A DNA stretch of 64,000 nucleotides from Arthrobacter sp. ISL-95 (GTDB taxonomy: Bacteria > Actinomycetota > Actinomycetes > Actinomycetales > Micrococcaceae). A model generated the notes under the pieces. The model saw only the letters and a list, made by a program, of their open reading frames with translations. It had not been told where the DNA came from and did not search any database. Location of the stretch: NCBI RefSeq assembly GCF_018613695.1, contig NZ_JAGGPR010000004.1:1-64000 (forward strand), given 5' to 3'. Made by a program: the position numbers and the translations under genes. Positions 51,302 to 59,701 of this stretch are shown one piece after another (position 1 is the stretch's first letter; every line of letters starts with the position of its first letter).

Positions 51302-52243
51302 TCAGTCGAGTAGCGCTACGCCGAACTCGGCGACGACGGCCCGCAATTCCCTGAGGTAGTGCTGCGCTTGGTCGGTGAGCGGGATCGCGGCGTGGCCGAT
51401 CCAGCCGATCTCTATGCGTTCGTCAACGTCGAGCGGGATGGCGACGATCTCCGGATCGAGCTGGCCGCTGATGATGCCCGTCGAGATGGTGTAGCCGTGG
51501 AGCCCGATCATGAGGTTGAAGATCGTGGCACGGTCAGAGACCCGGATCTCCTGCTTACTGGACATGGTGGAGAGAATCTCCTCGGCGAAGTAGAAGGAGT
51601 TGTTCGCACCTTGATCGAAGGTCAGCCGCGGCATCCCGGCGAGATCGTCGAGGGACGCACGCTCTTTTGAGGCGAGCGGGTTGTTCCGTGAAATGAAAAT
51701 GTGAGGATCGGCGAGGAAAAGCGGAGTGAACGCGAGCCCGGATTCCCGGAGCAGCTTGTCGATGACCTTCCGGTTGAAATTGTTCCGGTAGAGGATGCCT
51801 ATCTCGCTGCGGAGCGTCCGGACATCCTCAATGATGTCCCAGGTGCGGGACTCACGCAGTGAGAACTCGTATTCGGCCACATCAGTGGCCTTGACCATCC
51901 GGACGAAGGCGTCCACCGCGAACGAGTAGTGCTGCGTTGACACCCCGAGCAGACGTCGCCGCGGTGGCCTGCCAAGGTAGCGCTGCTCGAGGAGAGCAAA
52001 CTGCTCCACGACCTGCCTCGCGTAGCCGAGGAACTCTACCCCGTCGGCGGTGAGGGTAGCCCCGCGGGCGGAGCGAACCAGGAGCGCACGGCCAACCCGG
52101 GCCTCAAGGTCCTTCATCGATGCGGACATTGTCGGCTGCGCTACGTAGAGAAGATCGGCAGCGGCGGAGATCGACCCCTCCGCTGCAACTTCTATGAAGT
52201 AGCGGAGCTGTTGCAGGGTCAATCCGCTCGAAAACTGGGCCAT
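51302..52243 (-). CDS. LysR family transcriptional regulator
   Basis: 313 aa. N-terminal winged helix-turn-helix: LTLQQLRYFIEVAAEGSISA, AADLLYVAQPTMSASMKDLE, followed by the effector domain (RRRLLGVSTQHYSFAVDAFV). Divergent from the DUF1852/methionine synthase operon, with a T-N11-A style ATAG-N7-CTAT motif overlapping its start codon, so it probably controls that operon in response to sulfur or methionine supply. Effector not deducible. Confidence 0.85.
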   Translation of the reverse strand: MAQFSSGLTLQQLRYFIEVAAEGSISAAADLLYVAQPTMSASMKDLEARVGRALLVRSARGATLTADGVEFLGYARQVVEQFALLEQRYLGRPPRRRLLGVSTQHYSFAVDAFVRMVKATDVAEYEFSLRESRTWDIIEDVRTLRSEIGILYRNNFNRKVIDKLLRESGLAFTPLFLADPHIFISRNNPLASKERASLDDLAGMPRLTFDQGANNSFYFAEEILSTMSSKQEIRVSDRATIFNLMIGLHGYTISTGIISGQLDPEIVAIPLDVDERIEIGWIGHAAIPLTDQAQHYLRELRAVVAEFGVALLD

Positions 52244-52256
52244 AGGAAAATTCTAT
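52242..52256. promoter_or_regulatory. Possible LysR binding motif
   Basis: ATAGGAAAATTCTAT: a short dyad of the T-N11-A kind at the start of the LysR gene, in the divergent gap before the methionine synthase operon. Confidence 0.4.
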
Positions 52257-52363
52257 ATCAGTGCATAGCAACCACTAGTTACCTGATACCCCTCCCAAGG
52301 CTGCACCATGGATACATCCCCTTCGGAAAGGCCGTCTCCGGCCCATCAACGGAATGGCAGCAC

Positions 52364-53356
52364 ATGGCAGACGACTTCACCTTCAGCATCACCACGACCC
52401 CCTTCGACGAGGACTACTCCCCGTCGGAAGGCTCGCGGATCACCACGAATTTCGCCAACCTGGCACGGGGCGAGCACCGCCAGGAGAACCTCCGCAACGC
52501 CTTGACCATGATTCGGCGCCGCTTCAACGATCTCGCAAGCTGGGACAACCCGGACCGGGACCGTTACACGCTCGAGCTTGAGATCGTTTCCGTGCAGATA
52601 GAGTTCACTGCAGAAGGCACCGATCAGAAGTTCCCCCTGTTCGAGGTTCTTGACATCCAGATCGTCGACCAATTGAACGGGGTCCGCCACCAAGGGATCG
52701 TGGGGAACAACTTCTCCTCCTACGTCCGTGACTTCGACTTCAGCGTCGTACTGCCAGCGGCGGCAGCGGCGTCAGGCAAGCCCACGGTTCCCGAGGACTT
52801 CGGCGATCTTCACGGCAAACTGTTCCAGCAATTCCTCGATTCCCCGGCATGCCAGGAACGCTTCCCGCAGCCACCAGTGGTGTGCATCAGCGTCTCCACG
52901 AGCAAGACGTACCGCCGAACGGAAAACCATCACCCCGTCCTGGGCGTCGAGTACCAGCAGGACGAGTTCTCACTGACGGACGCCTACTTCGCAAAGATGG
53001 GACTGCAGGTTCGCTACTTCATGCCACGCGGCAGCGTTGCGCCACTGGCCTTCTATTTCCGCGGCGACCTGCTCAACGACTACTCCAACCTGCAACTCAT
53101 CGGCACGATCAGCACCATGGAGACGTTCCAGAAGATCTACCGCCCGGAGGTCTACAACGCGAACTCAGCCGCCGCCGTCGTCTACCAACCGAGCCTGGGA
53201 GAGCAGGATTACTCGCGGACCCAGATCGCTTACGACCGCGTCGAGCGCAGTCAGCTCGCGATCACTCAGGCGAAGTACACGCAGGAACAATTCATCACGC
53301 CCCACAAGGATCTATTGGACCAGTGGACCGCCAAACACCCCGCTCTCGTCAACTGA
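52364..53356 (+). CDS. mesX: DUF1852 protein, accessory to the MesD methionine synthase
   Basis: 330 aa from ATG 52364 (MADDFTFSITTTPFDEDYSP); the longer frame crosses the promoter. NFANLARGEHRQENLRNALT, MIRRRFNDLASWDNPDRDRY, GNNFSSYVRDFDFSVVLP and YFMPRGSVAPLAFYFRGDLL are typical of DUF1852 (PF08908). In other bacteria DUF1852 (MesX) is needed, with oxygen, for MesD, a short folate-independent methionine synthase. The next gene is exactly such a protein, 20 bp downstream. Confidence 0.8.
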   Translation: MADDFTFSITTTPFDEDYSPSEGSRITTNFANLARGEHRQENLRNALTMIRRRFNDLASWDNPDRDRYTLELEIVSVQIEFTAEGTDQKFPLFEVLDIQIVDQLNGVRHQGIVGNNFSSYVRDFDFSVVLPAAAAASGKPTVPEDFGDLHGKLFQQFLDSPACQERFPQPPVVCISVSTSKTYRRTENHHPVLGVEYQQDEFSLTDAYFAKMGLQVRYFMPRGSVAPLAFYFRGDLLNDYSNLQLIGTISTMETFQKIYRPEVYNANSAAAVVYQPSLGEQDYSRTQIAYDRVERSQLAITQAKYTQEQFITPHKDLLDQWTAKHPALVN

Positions 53357-53376
53357 CCCACGGAGAATCGTCAATC

Positions 53377-54423
53377 ATGAACACACTTTTGCCCACCACC
53401 GTCGTCGGAAGCCTGCCCAAACCATCGTGGCTCGCACAGCCGGAGACTCTGTGGTCCCCGTGGAAACTGGAGGGAGATGCGCTGCTCGAGGGCAAGCAGG
53501 ATGCGTTGCGCATCGCCATCCACGAGCAGAGCCGACGCGGCATCGACATCGTCAGCGACGGCGAGCAAACCCGCCAGCACTTCGTCACCACCTTCATCGA
53601 GCATCTCAGCGGGGTCGACTTTGAACAGCGCAAGACCGTGCGCATCCGCGATCGCTACGACGCGAGCGTGCCGACCGTCGTCGGAGCGGTGCGCCGCGAG
53701 CGGCCGGTATTCGTCGATGACGCAAAGTTCCTCCGCGCCACCACCGACCGGCCGATCAAATGGACTCTTCCCGGTCCCATGACCATGGTGGACACACTCT
53801 ACGACGACCACTACAAGAGCCGCGAGAAGCTGGCCTGGGAATTCGCCACGATCCTGAACCAGGAGGCGAAAGAACTGGAGGCGGCCGGCGTGGACATCAT
53901 CCAGTTCGACGAGCCCGCGTTCAATGTCTTCCTCGATGAGGTCAAGGACTGGGGCGTGGCTGCGCTTGAGAGAGCGGCCGAGGGGCTGCGTGCGGAGACT
54001 GCCGTGCATATCTGCTACGGCTACGGGATCAAGGCGAATACTGACTGGAAGGCGACGCTCGGCTCACAGTGGCGGCAGTACGAGGAAACGTTCCCGCTGC
54101 TTCAGAGCTCCAGCATCGACATCATCTCGCTGGAATCCCAGAACTCCCACGTGCCCATGGACCTCATCGAGCTCCTCCGCGGCAAGAAAGTCATGCTCGG
54201 GGCAATCGACGTCGCAAGCGAGACCATCGAGACCCCGGAGGACGTCGCCGACACCCTCCGCAAGGCCCTGCAGTTCGTCGATGCGGACAAGCTCATCCCG
54301 AGCTCCAACTGCGGCATGGCACCGTTCCCCCGGGACGTCGCACTGGCCAAGCTGAGTGCTCTCAGCGCAGGGACGAACATCATTCGCGAGGAACTCGCCC
54401 GCTCCGCCCCCAGGGTGCCATAA
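53377..54423 (+). CDS. mesD: Core-MetE methionine synthase (MesD-like)
   Basis: 348 aa: only the C-terminal barrel of cobalamin-independent methionine synthase, without the N-terminal MetE domain. TTVVGSLPKPSWLAQPETLW, DIVSDGEQTRQHFVTTFIEH, WTLPGPMTMVDTLYDDHYKS, GVDIIQFDEPAFNVFLDEV, VHICYGYG and IPSSNCGMAPFPRDVALAKL hold the His, Cys and Cys of the zinc site. With mesX upstream and a flavin reductase downstream this fits the MesD type, which transfers a methyl group to homocysteine without folate polyglutamate; the methyl donor is not known for this copy. Confidence 0.85.
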   Translation: MNTLLPTTVVGSLPKPSWLAQPETLWSPWKLEGDALLEGKQDALRIAIHEQSRRGIDIVSDGEQTRQHFVTTFIEHLSGVDFEQRKTVRIRDRYDASVPTVVGAVRRERPVFVDDAKFLRATTDRPIKWTLPGPMTMVDTLYDDHYKSREKLAWEFATILNQEAKELEAAGVDIIQFDEPAFNVFLDEVKDWGVAALERAAEGLRAETAVHICYGYGIKANTDWKATLGSQWRQYEETFPLLQSSSIDIISLESQNSHVPMDLIELLRGKKVMLGAIDVASETIETPEDVADTLRKALQFVDADKLIPSSNCGMAPFPRDVALAKLSALSAGTNIIREELARSAPRVP

Positions 54424-54425
54424 CG

Positions 54426-54998
54426 ATGTTTCACGCCTACCCCCCAGACACTTGGCTCGAGGCTCCGAAGCAAAGCTTCCCGTCCTCCCTCTCGGCCGAC
54501 GAATTCAAAGCACTGTTCCGTGGCCACCCGGGAGGTGTCGCCGTCATCACGGCGGATGCCGGCGAAGGACCGGTGGCACTGACGGTATCGTCGGTCGTGT
54601 CAGTGAGTGCGGAACCTCCGCTGCTGATTTTCTCGGTCTCGGCACTGTCCTCTGCGTCCGAAGTGCTTTCGCGCGCCGAAACCGTCGTCGTGCACCTGCT
54701 GGACGCGCACGACGTCGACTTGGCGAAGTTTGGAGCGACCCCCGGCGCCGACCGCTTTGACCAGACGCACCGCTGGTCGGCCCTTGCAACCGGCGAAGCG
54801 GTGTATGACGATGTCCGCGCCTGGGTGCGCTGCGCCATCATCAACCGCATGGAGGTAGGGACCTCCACAATCATCGCCGTTCACGCCCTGGAATCGCGCG
54901 TGATGCGTGACATCCAAACGGGAGAAGCCGGCGACGCTCTGGTCTACCACAACCGTTCATGGCACCGTGTGGGCGAGCATTCCAAGCTTGAAGGCTGA
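54426..54998 (+). CDS. Flavin reductase-like protein
   Basis: 190 aa beginning 3 bp after the mesD stop (MFHAYPPDTWLEAPKQSFPS). FRGHPGGVAVITADAGEGPV, ALTVSSVVSVSAEPPLLIFS and SALSSASEVLSRAETVVVHL are the FMN-binding split-barrel motifs of the flavin reductase family. GDALVYHNRSWHRVG is the usual family C-terminus. Probably supplies reduced flavin, perhaps for the oxygen-dependent MesX/MesD step; that link is inferred from the operon. Confidence 0.85.
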   Translation: MFHAYPPDTWLEAPKQSFPSSLSADEFKALFRGHPGGVAVITADAGEGPVALTVSSVVSVSAEPPLLIFSVSALSSASEVLSRAETVVVHLLDAHDVDLAKFGATPGADRFDQTHRWSALATGEAVYDDVRAWVRCAIINRMEVGTSTIIAVHALESRVMRDIQTGEAGDALVYHNRSWHRVGEHSKLEG

Positions 54999-55379
54999 GC
55001 GCCGTGCCAACAATGCGAGGCAGGAAGCCGAACGGCTCACGACGGCGCAAGCATAACTCCCGCCGTCCGCGCTTCGTGGTTGGCGGCATGGACGCACAGA
55101 CGGCCAACGACCACATCCTTGCCGAGGGCTGATTGACGATGACCCCCTTGTCCAGTTGGGCGAGACAACGTCACCATCCTGAACGGCAAGGGCCGGGACG
55201 ACCTTGTCGGTCATTCCATGCTTGCACGGCGACGCTACGATGGGCGCCCTAGCCGCCAGCGCAGATCCCCGGAACGACGGCATCGTCGTAGTTGCCAGCC
55301 AGTGCATCTAAAACCACCAACAAGCATGTCCGAGGGGTGGTCACAAAGACCACCTCTCACGATGAAGGATCCCTAAACC
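54999..55379. other. Intergenic region with possible gene debris
   Basis: No intact gene. A short plus-strand stretch (about 55197-55310) reads LSVIPCLHGDATMGALAASA, DPRNDGIVVVASQCI and looks like a decayed C-terminus of a protein; it lacks a start. Confidence 0.3.
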
Positions 55380-56096
55380 ATGACATCAGCCGTAGCCAGC
55401 TCAGGTACCAAAACCGCCCCTAACCCGCAAGAAAATGCGTCGTCTCCGGAAAAGTTCCGACTGATGCTCATGATGGCCCTCACGCTCGTTACAGGTGTGG
55501 TTGACGCGGTCGGCTACCTTGGACTTGATCACATCTTCACCGGAAACATGACCGGCAACGTGGTGATTCTTGCGATGGCGTTGGCCGGGGCGGCGAACCT
55601 GCCAACTTTGGGCCCACTGGTAGCACTGGGCGCCTTTCTCCTCGGCGCGGCGGTTGCCGGATATACGCTCCAATCAAGCCCGAAAGGCTGGAACCGCAGG
55701 GTCACGCTCCTTCTCACAGCGGGTTGTATCGCGTTGACGGGAACCGCCGCCATCTCTCTCATCGTGGGAGACGTCGGCCGGCAGTCCATTGGTGTCATTG
55801 TTGCCGCCGTTATCGCCATGCACATGGGCTCCCAGGCCCTGATTGCGCGGCATTTGGGCGTACGAGACATGACCACAGTGGTCATTACATCCACCATGAC
55901 TTCCCTCGCCGGGGAGTCGCTTGTGGGCAAGCAACGGCCCCGGTTACTCAACCGACGGCTGGGCGCTGTCCTCGCTATGTTCGCCGGGGCCGCCATCGGA
56001 GTACTCCTGCTCCGGATCCATCTCAGCGTCCCGATCGGCCTCGGCATCGCCATCACCGCCGCTGTGACGGTCCTGGGGAGTCGCCGCTGGCATTGA
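55380..56096 (+). CDS. DUF1275 (YoaK-like) membrane protein
   Basis: 238 aa with about six helices. LVTGVVDAVGYLGLDHIFTG, NMTGNVVILAMALAG and the end region RDMTTVVITSTMTSLAGESL are signature blocks of DUF1275/YoaK. Function is not established. Preceded at 55366-55372 by GAAGGAT. Lone gene on the plus strand with a long gene-poor stretch after it. Confidence 0.85.
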   Translation: MTSAVASSGTKTAPNPQENASSPEKFRLMLMMALTLVTGVVDAVGYLGLDHIFTGNMTGNVVILAMALAGAANLPTLGPLVALGAFLLGAAVAGYTLQSSPKGWNRRVTLLLTAGCIALTGTAAISLIVGDVGRQSIGVIVAAVIAMHMGSQALIARHLGVRDMTTVVITSTMTSLAGESLVGKQRPRLLNRRLGAVLAMFAGAAIGVLLLRIHLSVPIGLGIAITAAVTVLGSRRWH

Positions 56097-56317
56097 TGGG
56101 GTACATCCCACCGGCTATCCCGCACCACGGAGCGCGGACGATCGGGGAATCGATAACAGCTTCCCCGACATGTGTCCCGGTGGCCTGGCGCCGAACGCTT
56201 GTTGTCAAAAGCGCTGTTCTTCGGTCAGGTCCCGGTCTGATCCGACGCATCCAAAGCGGCCCTTTGGACTGGTTAAGACCGGACTCAACACCGAAGCCGG
56301 GCGGTCTTGGGTGTCGG

Positions 56318-56495
56318 CGAATCTACATCCATTCCGGTGATCTCATGCCTCAGTCCCCGCTGCCGCCGGAACGTGGTCTTTGCCTGGAATTCGGCATTGG
56401 CCGCATGAGAGCGCGGCGCGCCCTCAACGTGCTTGAGAATGCAGGGCTGGTGTACCACGAAGTCACGCGTGGGACCTTCGTGTACTCTGGGACCC
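56318..56495 (+). pseudogene. GntR-type DNA-binding domain remnant
   Basis: [40 protein letters not shown] and [17 protein letters not shown] form a winged helix-turn-helix of the GntR type (LPSEREL...R-x-ALxxLExxGLV...GRGTFV), but no start precedes it, the catalytic-like effector domain is missing, and it runs straight into transposase debris. Confidence 0.6.
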
Positions 56496-56518
56496 CGCAA
56501 GCCCGTGGCAAGGCGGAT

Positions 56519-56702
56519 CAAACGAGAACACCAATGGCATGCTCCGCCAGTACTTTCCTAAAGGAACAGACCTCGGCGTTCATAGCGCGAACACCTCAGT
56601 GTTATCGCCACCGAACTCAACAAGCGACCACGGGAAATCCTCGGATGGCAGACCGCCATGGAGCACCTCGTTAGACGGGCCTCACCACCGACCGAACCAT
56701 AA
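56519..56702 (+). pseudogene. IS30-family transposase C-terminal remnant
   Basis: [20 protein letters not shown] in one frame and, after a one-base shift near 56589, [28 protein letters not shown] in the next. That is the last part of an IS30 transposase ([14 protein letters not shown], LNxRPRKxLGW), with no N-terminus and no terminal repeats visible. Confidence 0.65.
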
Positions 56703-56964
56703 AGGTAGCCAAAGCCCACGGAGCAGCTTTACGGAAGGGCCCTTATCGGCAGACCCGTCCGCTTAGCCGTGCTCAGCCGACGATCGCGTGAGCTGCAATG
56801 TTCCACAGCCTCCGCTGGGGAGCGGTCATCTGTGTCGGGCCCGCCTCCGATTGATTTCAAGGTGCGCGTCGAGGACACGGCCAAGACCAACTTGAAAGCA
56901 CTCAGCCGACCGCCACTGAACCCCACCTCGGAATGACCCTACATATGTAGAGCGCGTCCTGATC
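56703..56964. other. Mobile-element debris before repeat copy C
   Basis: No gene seen. It includes GGAAGGGCCCTTATCGGCAG at about 56734-56753, related to an element left of repeat copy B. Confidence 0.3.
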
Positions 56965-57570
56965 GGCGTCATGTCGCTATAGGCACTCACATGCATGAGT
57001 AGATATAGGCCCAAGTGGGGAAGAGCACATGGCTGCAATCAGTCGCAATAAAGAAGACTTAAGTGTGGACACTGTCCACACCCCCGTTGGCCGGACAAAG
57101 CATCGGCAATGCAGGCTTCACGACGTCAACCGCGAGTTAAAACCAAGAATTTTGACGAAGCATCCCAAAGTCATGTCGCGCTCGGTCCCCCTACCCATGA
57201 AGAGGTGTAGGCCAACCACAACCTACCGGACGAACCAAGAGAGGAATATATAACCCCAGCTCACACCAAGCGAAGGGCCCGCCAGCCACGACCCTGAACC
57301 CGCTCCCCCCACAACCAAACAGGCGACCCGCAGCGCCAGGCACACCCCGCGGCCAGTGTCAGAGGGACCTGACCACCTAAGTTGTACACACGTTAAAGCA
57401 AAAACCCCCTCTGACGAGGGGGTATGCCGTGCCCGAGGTGGGACTCGAACGGGATTCCGAGCCTAGGAAACACTGGGAAGTGGCGGAAACATGCGGAATC
57501 CGGGCCAATCCGGCGGCTTTCCGAGGCAGTCCGAGGTGGAAAGTGTGGACATTGTTCACACTTCTTTGCG
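56965..57570. repeat. ~600-bp dispersed repeat, copy C
   Basis: Same order as copies A and B: a short frame from 57031 (NKEDLSVDTVHTPVG), palindrome GTGTGGACACTGTCCACAC (57063-57081), terminator hairpin near 57406-57422, tRNA 3'-end-like CCGAGGTGGGACTCGAACG (57433-57451, minus-strand sense), then palindrome GTGTGGACATTGTTCACAC (57543-57561). The short frame in this copy runs on to 57253. Confidence 0.75.
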
Positions 57571-57784
57571 TCTATAAGGCGGCCATGGCCTCGTCCAGAA
57601 GCCGGCAGCAAGCGCTGCTTTTTGTGCATGGACGTGCAAACCTACGTGAGCTCGTCCATCGGTCCTGTCGCCATGCAAGCAGAAGGCTCATTTCGACGAT
57701 CAACTACGGAGGCGGGTGGTCGGTTCAGATCCGAGACTTGGATGGACGCCCCAGATAGCTGCCGTGCGGGAGGCATGCCGTCGC
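57571..57784. other. Intergenic region, nothing clear
   Basis: No convincing gene; a few short overlapping frames only. Confidence 0.4.
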
Positions 57785-57976
57785 TCAGACCTCAGATCGC
57801 TTGATGAGCTCACTCACAGCCTCGGCAAGCGCACCAACGTCTTCGACTATCGTCTTGGAGAACTCTTTCGGGTCCGAGGCTTCGTCGACTTGGAAGTTCC
57901 GCGTGCGGGCAATTATGTCCTGCACCTGTAAGAGATGTCCCCTGAGTTCGCTCATGGGGTCAACTATAGAGCTCAT
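57785..57976 (-). CDS. Small acidic helical protein (63 aa)
   Basis: MSSIVDPMSELRGHLLQVQD, IIARTRNFQVDEASDPKEFS, KTIVEDVGALAEAVSELIKR. Almost entirely helical, without signal peptide. Start at ATG 57976. Not recognised; could be a small partner or leftover of the defence genes to its right. Confidence 0.45.
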   Translation of the reverse strand: MSSIVDPMSELRGHLLQVQDIIARTRNFQVDEASDPKEFSKTIVEDVGALAEAVSELIKRSEV

Positions 57977-58281
57977 CGCAGCTCCTGCACTGGGCCCGGC
58001 GGGGCCGGAAATCTCACGGCTCCGGTGTCGACGTAGCCGCACGGGACGCCCTTTTGCGCTGGTACTCGATATTGATCTCGCGAGGTTGTTCCCGGGAGAA
58101 TTGACGTCACCGGCTCCACCGGCTCGACCCTAACGACGATATCCCTCGAGGCGATAGCCTCTCTCCGGCAATGCACGCAACAATTGTCGCAGGGCCAGAT
58201 ACGGCCCTTACGCAATTACGCCCGTCACCCAAACGCTATGAAAGCAGTCATCGGCGCGCTGCAGGTGTTCGCGGCCGCTCT

Positions 58282-59409
58282 CTAGTACATCGTCACCAGA
58301 CTAACTAATTGAGTTGCACGGTCGTATTTAAGGGCAAGCAGGCGGCGCGTCAATCCGCCGGTAGGCTTTTCAAACTCGGCCGTTACAGCAAAGAGCGGCG
58401 TCCCATCGACCGCAAATCGGAGGTCATAGATGTAACTCTGCAATAACCTATTTTTCACAAGAGAGGCGAGTTCGTTCGGAGTTACATCTCGCAAACCAAT
58501 GCTTGTCATCAGTCGAAGTTTGTTTTCTTCCCGAAGTAGATACTTGTCTAGCTTGTCGGGGTGAACGAAAACTTGAGAGGCCCGGAGGTCGATAAGTTCA
58601 CCGGTGACTGCGGCAAGATTCAGGATGCGGTCGTCACCAGCCTGCGGCGCACTTGTCGCCTCAATCTTGTATGAAAAGAAACCAGTGAAGTAGGAGTCCA
58701 TAAGACTCACCACTTCGTATCCATACTTAGGCAGAGCGAATCCTACTGGGTCGTCTTGGCCAACGAACGGGTCATCGGCACCATGGCTAAGGATGATCTT
58801 TGACCCGCATATGACCCACTGTGAGGCAAGTGTGTGCGCGAGAAAGTTGCGGACTGCCCCTGCAAAGGTGACGTCGATGTAGCCCACGTATCGCGGCTCA
58901 TGCGAGAGTTCCTCGTGAAGGCTGGCAACGTCACTCTTCTTGAGATTGTTGAAGTAAACCGCATATTGGGTTTGCCAATTGATTGTTCGTGGGCGGTGAC
59001 TGACAAGGGCAGCTTCAAGTGCCTCAACGGGCATAGTACCTCGCATGTCATGCAGATCGCCATGAAGCATACTCGTTCGCAAGTTCTTTCGAAGCACAGG
59101 CAAGTATTTATTGGCGAAGGCGACTGCATAGTTCCATGATTCATCGCCCCACCAGTCATAAAGGAAGACGGCCTGGATACCGTCATCAGTGGGCACTAGG
59201 GACGACTTTAAGTCCTCATAGCGAATGCCACGTGAACTAAGAAGCTCACGGATTAGTTTCGCTTCTGCCTGCATGGACTGTTGGAAGAGGCGCGGGTCCG
59301 ACTTTGCGACTTTGAAAAAGATCCAGTGCATTAGCGCGTTGTCACGGGCATCGACTACATGGAATCCAAGCATAAGGCCCATGATAAAGCTTGCGGCGAT
59401 GCCGAACAC
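58282..59409 (-). CDS. Unknown 375-aa protein near the defence island
   Basis: Starts MFGIAASFIMGLMLGFHVVD with GTG at 59409, so an N-terminal hydrophobic segment may insert in the membrane. The rest is hydrophilic (ALMHWIFFKVAKSDPRLFQQ, DDGIQAVFLYDWWGDESWNY, RTINWQTQYAVYFNNLKKSD, KIILSHGADDPFVGQDDPV). Family not recognised. Codon style is AT-richer than its neighbours (many AAG/GAT/TTT), as in acquired defence genes. It is in the same orientation as the two genes at 59702 and 60690, but separated by about 290 bp. Confidence 0.6.
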   Translation of the reverse strand: MFGIAASFIMGLMLGFHVVDARDNALMHWIFFKVAKSDPRLFQQSMQAEAKLIRELLSSRGIRYEDLKSSLVPTDDGIQAVFLYDWWGDESWNYAVAFANKYLPVLRKNLRTSMLHGDLHDMRGTMPVEALEAALVSHRPRTINWQTQYAVYFNNLKKSDVASLHEELSHEPRYVGYIDVTFAGAVRNFLAHTLASQWVICGSKIILSHGADDPFVGQDDPVGFALPKYGYEVVSLMDSYFTGFFSYKIEATSAPQAGDDRILNLAAVTGELIDLRASQVFVHPDKLDKYLLREENKLRLMTSIGLRDVTPNELASLVKNRLLQSYIYDLRFAVDGTPLFAVTAEFEKPTGGLTRRLLALKYDRATQLVSLVTMY

Positions 59410-59701
59410 TGATCATGAGACTGTGTTGTTCGCCTTACGCCGACCCCATGGCATCCGCCCTCATGGTCTTATCTCGTGGACCTGTGGTCGGGTTCCGTCT
59501 GCCGTCCAGTCGCTATTCTCATACTTGGCTGCCAGCGATACGAAATACGACACAGCTGCACCTTTCGAAGAGCACGCTGGTAGCTTGGGCTCCCATCTGC
59601 CCCTTTGTATGTGCGACGGCGGCAACCTGACTCGCATGTCACATCCACCTTCCAAGGCTATGAGTGAAAAAACTACCCTCCGGTGTCAGTGGGAATGCCG
59701 A
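59410..59701. other. Intergenic stretch, possible tiny gene
   Basis: A minus-strand frame from ATG 59637 behind GGAAGGTGG (MRVRLPPSHIQRGRWEPKLP, then AAVSYFVSLAAKYENSDWTA) could encode about 58 residues. I do not count it as established. Confidence 0.25.

Noticed and set aside
52849..54998. Long alternative frames through mesX, mesD and the reductase
   Set aside because: They are frame shadows of clear family members and mix Arg/Ser-rich nonsense with no domain.
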